Shown: positions 8,850 to 18,239, counted from the first letter of the stretch. The stretch is DNA of 64,000 nt from an uncultured bacterium (GCA_903834785.1 CAILKP010000060.1:1-64000), one strand, 5' to 3'. The notes: generated from the letters alone by a model not told the origin. Translations and numbers: made by a program.

Positions 8850-9070
8850 TCAACCAGCGTCCCTGCCTCCCACTTTCCCTCCCTCCCCGGCCGTCCCGGG
8901 GCAGCACGGACGCCGCCGGGCGTCGTTGCTTGCAGAACGACCCCCCCGTGGACCGATTAGAACCCAGACATAGCCGCTGTCCCGGCCCTCCTCCCTCCCC
9001 CCTCCCCTCCCCCTCCGCCCTCTCCGCCCCCTCCGCCTTCCGACCACCCTCCAGCGCCTTCGCCGCCCCT
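8850..9070. repeat. Pyrimidine-rich low-complexity intergenic tract
   Basis: The gap between the divergent pseudopilin and manA genes contains two strongly pyrimidine-biased stretches, about 8861-8887 and 8985-9065, built from CCCTCC/CCTCCC/CCGCC units. The complementary strand is G-rich with many runs of three to six G and could form quadruplexes. It resembles the other tracts noted in the findings. Promoters of both genes must be near or within it. Confidence 0.6.
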
Positions 9071-9078
9071 GCCCACCA

Positions 9079-10131
9079 ATGCCCACCGCTGCCTGCTACC
9101 CGCTTTCGTTTCGTCCGATGCTGTACCCCAAGGTGTGGGGTGGCCGCGCGCTGGCCCGGCTGGCCAAGCCGCTGCCGGACTTTCCGCCTCATTTAGCAGA
9201 TGCGATTCCGACGCCCGCGGAGTTTCCCGCCGGGTTTATCGGCGAGTCATGGGAACTTGCAGATCTCGCCAGCACCAGCGCGTCAGGTGCTGGCGGCTCT
9301 GCCGCGCGGTCTGTGATTGCCGCCGGGCCGCTGGCCGGGCGGGCGGTCAGCGATGCGATGGCCGAGTGGGGCGCGGATCTGCTGGGCTCAGCCAAGACCG
9401 CGGCTGGTGGCGGCTTCCCGCTGCTGATCAAGTTTCTCGATGCCCGCGAGCATCTCTCGGTACAGGTCCATCCTTCCCCGGCGTATGCCAAGGCGCACCC
9501 GGACGCGAAGCTCAAAACCGAGTGCTGGTACATCCTGCACGCCGAGCCGGGGGCCGTGATTTACAAGGGCATCCGGCCGGGCTGCACGCCGGAGCAGTTT
9601 GCCCGTGCGATTGCCGAAGGTACGGTCGAGCAGGCGATGATCGCGGTGCCCGCCATCGCCGGTGAGTGCCACAACCTGCCCTCGGGCACGTGCCACGCGC
9701 TGGGAGCTGGTGTGCTGGTGGCGGAGGTTCAGACGCCCAGCGACACGACGTTCCGAGTCTTTGACTGGGGGCGCTCCGGGCGCGAGTTGCACGTTGCCCA
9801 GGCCTTGGAGTGCATCGACTTTGGCCCGGCGCCTGCCGCGGCGTTCCTGCCGGGTGACCTGGATTCCGCCCGGCTGGTCTCAACGGAGTTTTTTACACTC
9901 GATGAGGTCCGCTGCTCGACCGGGGAGCCGGTGGAACTGGGTCGCGGCGCGAAGGCCTGCGAGGTGGTGATTGTGACCCGGGGCGGGGGCACCCTTCGGT
10001 CGTCCGACGGCCAGTTTGCGCCGGTCCGGTGCAACTTGGGCTCCACCACGCTCGTGCCTTTTCGTGTTTTGGCAGGGTGTGTCTTCAATCCGGAGTCGGA
10101 AACCACGCTGCTGCGGGCGGTTCCGCGCTAG
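9079..10131 (+). CDS. manA: Mannose-6-phosphate isomerase, class I
   Basis: This 350-residue enzyme interconverts mannose-6-phosphate and fructose-6-phosphate in the cytoplasm, feeding GDP-mannose synthesis or mannose use. Visible family marks are P-K-V-W-G-G-R-A-L near the start, G-E-S-W-E-L, the zinc-site region [10 protein letters not shown] with a following K-T-E-C-W-Y, the P-S-G-T-C-H-A-L segment providing a later histidine ligand, and R-V-F-D-W-G-R. Length fits the short bacterial class I enzymes. The ATG at 9079 gives a good length; the ATG at 9118 is a possible alternative. It is a single-gene unit, convergent with the HIT gene. Confidence 0.92.
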   Translation: MPTAACYPLSFRPMLYPKVWGGRALARLAKPLPDFPPHLADAIPTPAEFPAGFIGESWELADLASTSASGAGGSAARSVIAAGPLAGRAVSDAMAEWGADLLGSAKTAAGGGFPLLIKFLDAREHLSVQVHPSPAYAKAHPDAKLKTECWYILHAEPGAVIYKGIRPGCTPEQFARAIAEGTVEQAMIAVPAIAGECHNLPSGTCHALGAGVLVAEVQTPSDTTFRVFDWGRSGRELHVAQALECIDFGPAPAAAFLPGDLDSARLVSTEFFTLDEVRCSTGEPVELGRGAKACEVVIVTRGGGTLRSSDGQFAPVRCNLGSTTLVPFRVLAGCVFNPESETTLLRAVPR

Positions 10132-10200
10132 TACTTGCCGAGGCGGAACGGTGGGCTACGCTTTCCTGCAGGGTAAACCCTGTCAGAGTTTGGCCCAACG

Positions 10201-10246
10201 ATCGCCGGTTGTGCTGCGGATCTCCTCACTGCAAGCAACCGGCGAT
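10201..10246. terminator. Inverted repeat between convergent manA and HIT genes
   Basis: ATCGCCGGTTG at 10201-10211 is exactly complementary to CAACCGGCGAT at 10236-10246, giving an 11-base stem with a 24-base loop. The right arm lies inside the last codons of the HIT gene. There is no T-run on either strand, so it is a weak candidate terminator at best. Confidence 0.35.
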
Positions 10247-10636
10247 TGCTTTAGAAAGGGCCGCACCTGCCGCGGGTTCCAGCTTGGAAGCCGGCCACTC
10301 GATGCCCAGACCGCGGTCATCATCGGGCTTGGGGATGATGTGAAAATGTACATGGAAGACGGCCTGATGGGCTGCTGAACCGTTGTTCTGCAGCACGTTG
10401 TACGCGGTGCAGCCGGTAGCACTCATGATCGCGCGGCATATCCGCGGCAGGACGCGTCCGATCGCGGCGGCAGACTCATCGCTGAGTTCATCGAGCTGGG
10501 CCTTGGCCTCCTTGGGGATCACCAGCGTGTGGCCGGGCGCGATGGGGTTGACATCCAGGAAGGCCAGCACGTGCGCATCCTCGAACACCTTGTGGCAGGG
10601 GATTGAGCCATCGATGATTTTGCTGAAGATCGTCAT
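10226..10636 (-). CDS. HIT family hydrolase
   Basis: A 136-residue histidine-triad protein beginning at the ATG whose complement is 10634-10636 (M-T-I-F-S-K-I-I). The family start F-x-K-I-I-x-G-x-I-P, the N-P-I-A-P-G-H-T-L-V-I-P-K segment and the catalytic triad H95-V-H97-F-H99-I-I-P are all present. HIT proteins of this branch (HinT-like) hydrolyse adenosine phosphoramidates and related nucleotides in the cytoplasm; the middle histidine of the triad is the nucleophile. It is divergent from the gene at 10701. Confidence 0.92.
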   Translation of the reverse strand: MTIFSKIIDGSIPCHKVFEDAHVLAFLDVNPIAPGHTLVIPKEAKAQLDELSDESAAAIGRVLPRICRAIMSATGCTAYNVLQNNGSAAHQAVFHVHFHIIPKPDDDRGLGIEWPASKLEPAAGAALSKAIAGCLQ

Positions 10637-10700
10637 GGCGGAAGTGTTGCCCGGCTGCCGACGCTCGGGCGGCCGGGCGGTGGGATGGTGGTGAGGGCGG

Positions 10701-11276
10701 GTGCATCCGGCTGGGCGGCCGGGCCGATACACTCAAAGCCGCGCGTCATTGCCCTGTCGGCAGGCCGCAGCTTCTCGGACTACGAACTTGTTTTTGTTCG
10801 CGTTCTATGCCTGCGGCGTCTGGTATCTGGCTCTGCGTTTTCGCAGGCAGTGGCCGGCGTTTGTCATCGTTCCGGCCGCCGCGGCGGTGACCGCGCTGCT
10901 GGTTCCGGTGCTGATGGCGGCCAACATCGCGGATGTGGGTCTGTATCTGATGCTCTCGGCCGAGGCGGCGGTGATCCTGCTCGTCGGGCTGTTCATCGCG
11001 ATCCTGCCGCGGGCGCCGCAGCATCCGCATTGTGCGTACTGCCGGTATGACCTGCGGGGCCTGGTTGGTGAAACGGGCAGGGCGGTAAGCGACGGCCCGC
11101 AGCAGTGTCCGGAGTGCGGGATGCCGATTGACGGCTTTGCCTCCGTGCGCCGGCAGCGGGCCAAGGTCTTTGCCAGTGCCACGGATGTGCAGCCGCTCAA
11201 CGGCCGGGATGTGGCTGCGGAAGTGCGGTCGATGAGTGCGGGGGCGTCGGGTGCACCGGCACCGGGGAAGGTTTGA
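10701..11276 (+). CDS. Membrane protein with C-terminal zinc ribbon
   Basis: The longest frame (GTG at 10701) gives 191 residues, but its first 29 residues are not membrane-like; a TTG at 10788 just before the first helix is an attractive alternative start. Three hydrophobic segments follow (beginning F-L-F-A-F-Y-A; F-V-I-V-P-A-A-A; and A-V-I-L-L-V-G-L-F), then a cytoplasmic-type zinc ribbon C-A-Y-C-R-Y-D-L-R-G ... C-P-E-C-G. The C-x-x-C-R-Y-D-L ribbon is common in planctomycete membrane proteins of unknown role. A related ribbon occurs in the protein at 52019-53230. Confidence 0.65.
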   Translation: MHPAGRPGRYTQSRASLPCRQAAASRTTNLFLFAFYACGVWYLALRFRRQWPAFVIVPAAAAVTALLVPVLMAANIADVGLYLMLSAEAAVILLVGLFIAILPRAPQHPHCAYCRYDLRGLVGETGRAVSDGPQQCPECGMPIDGFASVRRQRAKVFASATDVQPLNGRDVAAEVRSMSAGASGAPAPGKV

Positions 11277-11338
11277 GCTTCGTTTGACGGCGGTCCCTGG
11301 GTCGGTTGCTTCGTCCGGTGGCCAGTACCGCCAGTGGC

Positions 11339-13555
11339 TCAGCCCCGGACGATGCGCCAGATGCCCCCGAGCAGCAGCACACCCAGCGGCAGCACGGCGA
11401 TGACCAGCAGGCGAATAGCCCCGAGCTGGCCTTCACTCAGACCGGCGATCACGGGCACGCTGCTGGCCTGGGCGGAGCGGCGGATGAGGCCCTCCTCATT
11501 GCTGAGCCAGCGGATGGAGGAGACGAACAGTTCGGTGTTGCCGGGGAACTCAAAGACCGCGCGGCCGTCGACGACGCTGGCGGCATCGGTGATGGCATCG
11601 GCGTACCAGCCCTGGCTGCCGACCACGATGATGCGCTGCCGGCCCTTGCCCTCGGTGCGAGCACGTTCCGCTGCCGCGGCAAGGACCCAGCTTGTGTTGC
11701 CGTCACCGGGTGCCGCGAGATCTTTCGGGCCGCCTGGTTCGGCGCTTGGCGCATTGGCCGGGTCGCCGCGGAAGGTGCGCAGCCGGAGCCACTCGGCCTC
11801 GGCCCAGCGATCCGCCGAGGCGGGCAGAGCGAGTACTGGACGGACGGTGACGCCGTCGACCTTCTGCAACAACAAGGTGACGGGCCAGATCAGACGGGTC
11901 TTAAGCCCGGCGACGCTCTGGGAGATCAGCCCGGCGGCCTGTGATTCAGCATCGCCGCCGGCGGTCGATCCTGGCGGCAGCGGGTCGGTCAGTACAGCGT
12001 CAGTCAGCACGCCTATGCCGGCGGCAGACTTGACGCGCTCCATCAGCACATGGCCTGAATCGGCCTTGATGCCCAGTGCCTCGAGCGGCTTGACCATGGC
12101 GTCCTCGGCACCGCCGGCGGGCAGTGGGGAGGGGACCACGCTGACGAGCAGGTTGTGCCCGCCCTTGAGTAGCAACTCGATGGCACCGGAGAGTTTGCCG
12201 ACGCGAGTGGCCTGCTCGACCATGGCCGCCTGCTCACCTGGAATGAGCGCGGGGGAAACGGTCGCGAAGATGACCGGCCGCCCGGAGGCGAGGGCCTGCT
12301 GGACGGTGCTGGGGATACCTGCATCGACGACGACGCGCCACTCGCCGACATCGATGCCCAGCAGCGACAGCCTGTCGGCGAGCTTGCGGATCGGCGCGAA
12401 GTTGGGGGCCAGTTGGCCTTTGTCGGCGTGCACGAAGACAACCAGCGGGCGCGGGCGCTGCACGAAGGCATCGAGCCCGGCGACCAGCAGTTCCTCCATG
12501 CGGAAGCGTCGGTCAACAACCTCGCCGGCACCGGCGGCTTCACCGCTGGCGGGGCCGAGCAGTTCGTCGATATCAACGGCCGTCAGGCTCGGCGGCAGGG
12601 CACCGGTGCCGCCGGCCAGGACGGACTTGGGGTCACCGGAAAGCGGTGCACCGATCAGAATGCAGCCGCGGGAGCGGCCGATGGCCGAGGCAACCTTCAG
12701 CACGCGGAGCGTGCCGAGTTTGTCCAGGCCGCTGGCCAGACGGGCAGTTCGGTCACGCAGTGCGGAAAGACGTGTGCTGACCTCGCGGGCGACGGCCTTA
12801 GCCTCAGGAGGAACGGCGGCAGAGAGCACGACCTGATCGGCCGTGTCGTTGATGCGTGGAAGCTCGCTGCTGGTGCTGACTAAGGCCTCGCGCAGAACGC
12901 GCAACGCCTCATCGGCAGCGGGGACCGGCAGCGGCTCGAGCGGCTTGGCGAGGATCTCGCGGCTGCGGGAGACGGCGGTCGTCAGGCGATCGCTAAAGAG
13001 TCGTGCATCCGCGGCGTTGGCTTCCCATGCGGCTTTGAGGCGATCGGCGTTGCCGCCGACGGGCATCGTGCGGATGAGCTCATCACCCAGTCGCTTGAGT
13101 TCATCACCGGCGGTATTGAGCCGCGAGGCGATGTCGGTCGTTTCCTCGGATGCGACCTTCAGCGCAGTGAGGTGGTCGTCAATGACGGCCTTGTCCTCAA
13201 CGGCCATGGATCGGATCAGCTGCTCGTAGGCCTGCTGGCCGGCGGCGCTGGAGGTGTCCATCAGTTTGGTGCTGATGCGCGGGCTGGAGCCGGAAAGCGT
13301 GTCGAGCACGTCGCGGAGCCGCTGAGTGGTGAGCTTGTTCAGGCCGGTCAGATCGGCCGCGACGGCGACGGTGACCGAGCGTTCGAGCTTGCCGAGCACG
13401 AGTCGCGACTGCTCGCTGAGTTGGTGCTGGCGCGTAGCGGTCATGTCAAGCCGGGTGCCGTAACGCTCGGAGAGAACCAGCAGCAGCACGGTGCAGGTGG
13501 TCAGCGAGAAGAGCACGATGGCCAGTTGCAGACTCAGTGAAAGACGGCTTTTCAT
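11339..13555 (-). CDS. GldG-type auxiliary protein of ABC transporter
   Basis: With the ATG at 13555 the protein has 738 residues. An N-terminal membrane anchor (L-A-I-V-L-F-S-L-T-T-C-T-V-L-L-L) leads to a large extracytoplasmic part that begins D-M-T-A-T-R-Q-H-Q-L-S-E-Q-S, the standard opening of the GldG/DUF4350-like ABC auxiliary family, and a C-terminal helix (L-L-V-I-A-V-L-P-L-G-V-L-L-L-G) closes it. Its start overlaps the stop of the permease gene in an ATGA, and the ATPase lies upstream, so the three form one coupled operon. In gliding bacteria the GldAFG complex supports motility/secretion; here the substrate is unknown. The middle ~400 residues are long helices with little identity. 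Confidence 0.78.
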   Translation of the reverse strand: MKSRLSLSLQLAIVLFSLTTCTVLLLVLSERYGTRLDMTATRQHQLSEQSRLVLGKLERSVTVAVAADLTGLNKLTTQRLRDVLDTLSGSSPRISTKLMDTSSAAGQQAYEQLIRSMAVEDKAVIDDHLTALKVASEETTDIASRLNTAGDELKRLGDELIRTMPVGGNADRLKAAWEANAADARLFSDRLTTAVSRSREILAKPLEPLPVPAADEALRVLREALVSTSSELPRINDTADQVVLSAAVPPEAKAVAREVSTRLSALRDRTARLASGLDKLGTLRVLKVASAIGRSRGCILIGAPLSGDPKSVLAGGTGALPPSLTAVDIDELLGPASGEAAGAGEVVDRRFRMEELLVAGLDAFVQRPRPLVVFVHADKGQLAPNFAPIRKLADRLSLLGIDVGEWRVVVDAGIPSTVQQALASGRPVIFATVSPALIPGEQAAMVEQATRVGKLSGAIELLLKGGHNLLVSVVPSPLPAGGAEDAMVKPLEALGIKADSGHVLMERVKSAAGIGVLTDAVLTDPLPPGSTAGGDAESQAAGLISQSVAGLKTRLIWPVTLLLQKVDGVTVRPVLALPASADRWAEAEWLRLRTFRGDPANAPSAEPGGPKDLAAPGDGNTSWVLAAAAERARTEGKGRQRIIVVGSQGWYADAITDAASVVDGRAVFEFPGNTELFVSSIRWLSNEEGLIRRSAQASSVPVIAGLSEGQLGAIRLLVIAVLPLGVLLLGGIWRIVRG

Positions 13556-14268
13556 CGCCACCTCCGTGCCTTGAGCACAAGCGCCGTGCATGCGACAAAG
13601 AAGCCGGAGAGCACGACCATGAAGACGACGTGACGTGTATCGATGATGCCGCGGGCGAAATCGCCGATCCGCAGCGAGACAGAGAGTTTCAGAGCCGCCG
13701 CGTCGTACGGCGCGGGCAGGCGGATGGTCAACTGCTGGGCGCCAAGCTCGGCACTGAGGATGACAAAGAGCGTGCCAAGGAACGCAAGCGTCTGGCTCGC
13801 CGTCAGCGAACTGAGCAGCAGGCCCACGGCAAGGTACAGCCATCCGAGCAGAAGTACGCCGAGGTAGCCAGCCAGCATCGGCCCGGCATCGGGGCGTGAG
13901 ACCAGCATCAGAATCGCCGGGTACACCAGCGTGGGCACCAGGCAGGTGGCCAGGAACGCGCCGGCGGCGCCGAACTTGCCGACGGCAATAGTCAGTTCTC
14001 CGGCAGGGCTGCACAGCAGCGGCTCAATGGTGCCGGTGCGGAGTTCATCGGCAACCAGACGCATGGAGACCGCCGGGGCGATGACCGCCAGCAGCGACCA
14101 CCAGAGCGTGAAGAACTCACGGAGACTGGCGACCTCGCCGGGCACCAGCACGCTGCGGGCAAAGACAAGCCCGGAAAGGAACAGGAACAGCGCACAGACC
14201 ACCCAACCCAGCGGGGTGCGAAAGAAGCTCGCGTACTCGCGTTTGAAAACCGCTGCAAGCTGGTTCAT
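13552..14268 (-). CDS. ABC transporter permease (GldF/ABC-2 type)
   Basis: A 238-residue integral membrane protein with about six hydrophobic segments, opening K-R-E-Y-A-S-F-F-R-T-P-L-G-W-V and containing D-E-L-R-T-G-T-I-E-P-L-L, both characteristic of the ABC-2/GldF permease family. Its ATG overlaps the stop of the ATPase gene in an ATGA, and its own stop overlaps the start of the GldG-type gene the same way. Together they form the membrane part of an exporter of unknown substrate. Confidence 0.85.
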   Translation of the reverse strand: MNQLAAVFKREYASFFRTPLGWVVCALFLFLSGLVFARSVLVPGEVASLREFFTLWWSLLAVIAPAVSMRLVADELRTGTIEPLLCSPAGELTIAVGKFGAAGAFLATCLVPTLVYPAILMLVSRPDAGPMLAGYLGVLLLGWLYLAVGLLLSSLTASQTLAFLGTLFVILSAELGAQQLTIRLPAPYDAAALKLSVSLRIGDFARGIIDTRHVVFMVVLSGFFVACTALVLKARRWR

Positions 14269-15293
14269 GCCGCGGCCTCCGATGGGGCGGGCACATCGGT
14301 GACGACCGACATGAAGACCTCTTCGAGCGTCGGCTCCTGCCGGCGAAGTTCGGTTGTCAGCCAGGCCAGCGGACCGCGTGCTTGGCTGGCTCGCTGAAGG
14401 GCAAAGGCGAGCGCCTCGTGCAGGTCGCCAGCGGTGTTAGCCGGGGTCACCGTCAGCTGCACGCCGCGGCGGCCGCCGGCGGTGGTCGTCGGGAGCGGCT
14501 CGTGGCTGACGGCGGCCACGCCCGGGACCGTGGCCAGCGCGGCGGCGGCATCGGCACCCGCGGTGGAATCACCCGCAGTGGGGGCCACAACGGCGATGTA
14601 CCGGGTGCTGCCCCGGCTGGCAACCAGTGCCGCGGGTGTGCCCGAGGCGCGGACCCGCCCGCGGGCCATGATGACCACGGCATCACAGGTGGCCTGCACT
14701 TCAGCGAGGATGTGCGAACTCAGCAGGACCACCTTGGGGCCATCGCCGCTGCCATCGGCCAGCGAGCGAATGAGGCCGCGGAGTTCGAGGATCTGGGCAG
14801 GGTCCAGGCCGGTGGTCGGTTCATCCAGCACCACGACCCGCGGATCGTGCAGGATGGCTCCGGCCAAGCCCACGCGCTGGCGGTAGCCCTTGCTGAGCTG
14901 GCCGATCCGGCGGCGGGCGACTTCCCTGAGCCAACAGCGTTCAATCGACCGGTCGATGGCGGCGGATCGCTTTGCAATCGGAATACTGTATAATCCTGCT
15001 TTATACGCAAGAAAGTCGACGACCCGCATTTCCGGGTAGGCAGGGGCGGATTCGGGCAGGTATCCGATGACCTCGCGGGCCCGCTGGGACTCGGTGACGG
15101 TGTCGAAGCCGCAGACCGTGACACTGCCCGTGGTGGGCAGGAGGTAGCTGGTCAGCATGCGGATGAGGGTCGATTTTCCGGCCCCATTGGGTCCGAGGAG
15201 CCCGGTGACCACCCCGGCCGTGACGGTCAGGTCGACGCCGGAGACGGCGACAACGGGGCCGTAGTGTTTGCTGATGTGGCGGCACTCGATCAT
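14265..15293 (-). CDS. ABC transporter ATP-binding protein (GldA-like)
   Basis: A 342-residue ATPase starting at the ATG complementary to 15291-15293 (M-I-E-C-R-H-I). Walker A G-P-N-G-A-G-K-S-T spans residues 34-42; the signature is L-S-K-G-Y-R-Q-R (~133-140); Walker B is V-V-V-L-D157-E158-P-T-T-G-L-D-P. Beyond residue ~240 lies the extra C-terminal region seen in GldA-type and bacitracin-exporter-type ATPases. It is the first gene of the coupled three-gene operon. An AT-rich patch encoding L-Y-S-I-P-I-A-K-R includes TATAAT on the plus strand, probably by chance. Confidence 0.9.
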   Translation of the reverse strand: MIECRHISKHYGPVVAVSGVDLTVTAGVVTGLLGPNGAGKSTLIRMLTSYLLPTTGSVTVCGFDTVTESQRAREVIGYLPESAPAYPEMRVVDFLAYKAGLYSIPIAKRSAAIDRSIERCWLREVARRRIGQLSKGYRQRVGLAGAILHDPRVVVLDEPTTGLDPAQILELRGLIRSLADGSGDGPKVVLLSSHILAEVQATCDAVVIMARGRVRASGTPAALVASRGSTRYIAVVAPTAGDSTAGADAAAALATVPGVAAVSHEPLPTTTAGGRRGVQLTVTPANTAGDLHEALAFALQRASQARGPLAWLTTELRRQEPTLEEVFMSVVTDVPAPSEAAA

Positions 15294-15509
15294 CAGGGGC
15301 AGGGTACGGGCCCTGAGGGCTTCATGTTCCAATAACCAAGGAGGGGCCGGTTGATGTGCCGATAGCACGGGGAATCGGTTTTCTGTGGAACAGTGGTGGA
15401 GGGAGTGCGGATACCCTACTTTCAGTACAACTGCTCAGCCGGCGACCGCGAATCCACGACATGTGGAGGGTGAGCCCAGATCCCGGGTGAGTCCGAGTTC
15501 GCACCGATT

Positions 15510-17285
15510 ATGTCCGATGCGTTGACAAGACCTCTGGCGCCAGTTCGGCCCTCTATCCCTGAATCGGATAGTCCGGGGGTTCTACCGTCCGCCTCAGCGA
15601 CCGATCCAGACTCCCACCCGTCCCCTTGCGTTGACCACATGCCGGTCCCCGATTCGCTTGCCATTCCGGCCCTGGTGCTTGAATCGCTCTCCGAAGGCGT
15701 CTGCCTTTGTGACATCGAGGGGCAGATTGTCTGGTCGAATACGGCGTTCAAGCAGCTGGACCCCACGGCAACAAGCAACATCGCGGCCGCCTGTCGTCAG
15801 GCGGCCCGGTCGTTTTTGGACCCGGCGGTGGTCGGGGGCGGCGCGGGGGCGGCTCCCCGGACCCGCTACGACATCGGCACGCAAGATGAGGCACGGTGGT
15901 TTGAGGCCTCGATCTCGCCGGTCTGCGGCCCGAGCGGGGCCAAGCTGGTGCACGTGGCGGCCGTGATCAACGATGTTTCGGCTGCTCGCCGCATCCAGAG
16001 CAAGATGGACGCGATCGACCGGGCCGGCACGGAGCTCGTCCGGCTGGATGCCGACACGATCCGCAAGATGAACACGGCCGAGCGCCTGCGGGTGCTTGAG
16101 CAGAAGATCATCAAGTTCGCCCACGATCTGCTGCACTTTGACCACTTCGCCATCCGGCTGGTTGATGAGAAGACCAGCAAGCTGGAGCTGGTGATGTCCT
16201 GCGGGCTGCCGCAGGAAGCGATGGAAGTCGAGCTGTACGCCCGTCGCGAAGGTAACGGCATTTCGGGCTTCGTCGCGGCGACGGGCCGGAGCTACATCTG
16301 CACCGATGCGGCGACGGACCCGCGGTACGTGCTGGGCATTGTTGCGGCCCGCTCGTCGATCACCATCCCGCTGCGGATGAGCGATAAGGTGATCGGTGTG
16401 TTCAACATCGAATCGACCCAGCTGGGGGCGTTCAACGAGGAAGACCGGCAGTTCGGTGAGATGTTCGCCACGTACATCGCACTGGCGCTGCACATCCTGG
16501 ATCTGCTGGTTGTCGAGCGGTCGACGACCGGCAAGGCCGTGACCGGAACGGTTGAGGGAGAGCTCAGCGAGCCGCTGGAGGACATCGCCGTGGTTTCGGC
16601 CCGGCTCAAGACCGCGCTGGCGGCCATTGCCCCGGTGCCGGGTGCACCCAACACCGCACCTGTGCCTGTCCTCGACCCGTCGATTTCCCGGTTTGTCGAG
16701 CGGATCATCGCCGATGTGGACTCCATCAAGCGCCGCATGAAGGATGTGGCTGCCGGCCCGGCGACCATTCTGGGTGCGGAGAAGTCCATCGCCGAGGCCG
16801 CGCTGGATCCGGCGCTCGTTGGCCGGCACGTGCTGGTGGCCGATGACGATCAGCGCATCCGCCAGATCATTCGGGACGTGCTCCGCGGCCGCGGGGCTGA
16901 GGTCACGGTGTGCGAGAACGGCACGCAGGCCATCGAGGCGATCGCCCGCATGGTCGCCGGCAAGGGCTCGGCCAGCTCGGCTGTCGGCAGTTCGGCGCCA
17001 GGTCAGGAACGCCAGATCGAGGCGACGCCGGGCATCGGCCAGCCGGGCAAGTTTGATCTGATCGTCTCGGACATCAAGATGCCGGATCAGACCGGCTACG
17101 AGATCTTCGCCGCGGCACGCAAGGTGATGGCGGGCATCCCGGTCATTCTGATGACCGGATTCGGCTACGACCCGCACCACAGCATTGTGCGGGCCAGCCA
17201 GGAAGGCCTTTCGTGCGTGCTGTTCAAGCCATTCCAGGCCGAGCGGCTGATCGAAGAGGTTCACAAGGCGCTGCTGAAGAAGTGA
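15510..17285 (+). CDS. PAS-GAF-receiver signalling protein
   Basis: A 591-residue soluble protein. Residues ~50-155 look like a PAS domain (L-E-S-L-S-E-G-V-C-L-C-D-I-E-G-Q-I-V-W). Residues ~185-335 are a GAF domain (H-F-D-H-F-A-I-R-L; S-S-I-T-I-P-L-R). Residues ~438-590 are a receiver: acidic D445-D-D, phospho-acceptor D521 in V-S-D-I-K-M-P-D, then I-L-M-T-G-F and the K-P-F lysine. A low-complexity insert (about residues 478-512, Gly/Ser/Ala-rich) sits between helix 2 and strand 3 of the receiver. No histidine-kinase core or DNA-binding output is present, so it probably acts as a phospho-controlled sensor/adaptor. Monocistronic, divergent from the ABC operon. Confidence 0.85.
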   Translation: MSDALTRPLAPVRPSIPESDSPGVLPSASATDPDSHPSPCVDHMPVPDSLAIPALVLESLSEGVCLCDIEGQIVWSNTAFKQLDPTATSNIAAACRQAARSFLDPAVVGGGAGAAPRTRYDIGTQDEARWFEASISPVCGPSGAKLVHVAAVINDVSAARRIQSKMDAIDRAGTELVRLDADTIRKMNTAERLRVLEQKIIKFAHDLLHFDHFAIRLVDEKTSKLELVMSCGLPQEAMEVELYARREGNGISGFVAATGRSYICTDAATDPRYVLGIVAARSSITIPLRMSDKVIGVFNIESTQLGAFNEEDRQFGEMFATYIALALHILDLLVVERSTTGKAVTGTVEGELSEPLEDIAVVSARLKTALAAIAPVPGAPNTAPVPVLDPSISRFVERIIADVDSIKRRMKDVAAGPATILGAEKSIAEAALDPALVGRHVLVADDDQRIRQIIRDVLRGRGAEVTVCENGTQAIEAIARMVAGKGSASSAVGSSAPGQERQIEATPGIGQPGKFDLIVSDIKMPDQTGYEIFAAARKVMAGIPVILMTGFGYDPHHSIVRASQEGLSCVLFKPFQAERLIEEVHKALLKK

Positions 17286-17359
17286 GCCGAGGATGGCCGA
17301 GCGGGCCGGCACCTGGCAACTTTCCGGGCCCGCGAGCCGCCGACGGTCAATGATCGCGC

Positions 17360-18223
17360 GTGCAAACCTCCGCACCGACACCCCGAATCAGTCACCCGCG
17401 ATGGCGCACCACGGCCTTGTCCGCGCACGAGCTTGACACGCTGCTGAGTTCGCCCCGAATCGCGGTGCTCAAGCGGGATGGGCGGGATCTGGTCCTGGCC
17501 GATGAGCGGGTGGTGATCAAGTGTCGCCAGCCGAGCGGGTTTGCCGACCGCCTGCGCAGCACCTTCGGGCGGGGCCGGCTGGCGCGCCAGGCCGCGGGGG
17601 CGGCGATGCTGGCGGGGCTGGGGATCCGTACCGCGACTGTGCTGGGCGCGGGCACGGCCGAGGTTGATGGCACGCGGGCGGAGGTGCTGGTGCTGGAGCG
17701 GCTTGCGGGGCAGAGCTTGCTTCGTGTGATGGCTGATGGGGCAACGGCGATTGAGGTCGAGTTCGACATCGCCGGTGCGGTGGCCCGCCAGTTGGCTGCC
17801 TTGCTGATGGCGGGGATGTACAACCGGGATCACAAGCCGTCGAATCTGATTGTGAGCGCGGGGGCGGGCGGCGGCCCTGCGCAGGTGAGCATCATCGATA
17901 CGGTGGACATCCTGCCCATCAAACCGCGGGCGAAGTTTGTCGAGCAGACGGTGCGGATGCTCTCGGCCCTGATGCTGGAGCCGACGGGGTGCGCGTGTGT
18001 TCCACGCCGCACAATCAGGCGGCGGATGCTCCGTGACTTGCAGCGCGAGCTGTGGCGTCTGCAGGGCGATGCGGCGACAGCGGAGGCCGAAGATGTGATG
18101 GACGAGAGCTGGGAGATCAAGTCCAGCCGCGCCATGTGGAAACTGACCGATGAGCGGATGCGCAAGCATCTGCAGCGGCACGGAACGGCGGTGCCGGAAG
18201 TGGACCCGCTGGGGATGCCGTGA
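17360..18223 (+). CDS. Lipopolysaccharide kinase (Kdo/WaaP)-like protein
   Basis: A 287-residue protein with a GTG start at 17360. It has a minimal protein-kinase-like core: Lys54 in V-V-I-K-C, a catalytic loop N155-R-D157-H-K-P-S-N162, and D180 in I-I-D-T-V-D at the metal-binding position. The loop fits the WaaP/InaA group that phosphorylates sugars of lipid A-core structures, with Asn where the canonical kinase has His/Tyr. The protein is soluble; the substrate could be LPS heptose or Kdo, but no LPS-core gene is adjacent, so this is family-level inference. It ends 17 bases from the convergent hydroxyacid dehydrogenase. Confidence 0.75.
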   Translation: MQTSAPTPRISHPRWRTTALSAHELDTLLSSPRIAVLKRDGRDLVLADERVVIKCRQPSGFADRLRSTFGRGRLARQAAGAAMLAGLGIRTATVLGAGTAEVDGTRAEVLVLERLAGQSLLRVMADGATAIEVEFDIAGAVARQLAALLMAGMYNRDHKPSNLIVSAGAGGGPAQVSIIDTVDILPIKPRAKFVEQTVRMLSALMLEPTGCACVPRRTIRRRMLRDLQRELWRLQGDAATAEAEDVMDESWEIKSSRAMWKLTDERMRKHLQRHGTAVPEVDPLGMP

Positions 18224-18239
18224 GGCTTCTTGCGGCGAC

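Noticed and set aside
14987..14994. TATAAT inside the ABC ATPase gene on the plus strand
   Set aside because: No -35 at a suitable distance and it is antisense to a coding region; probably chance in an AT-rich patch.
15594..17381. 595-codon minus-strand frame
   Set aside because: Antisense shadow of the PAS-GAF-receiver gene, Arg/His/Asp-rich with no motif.
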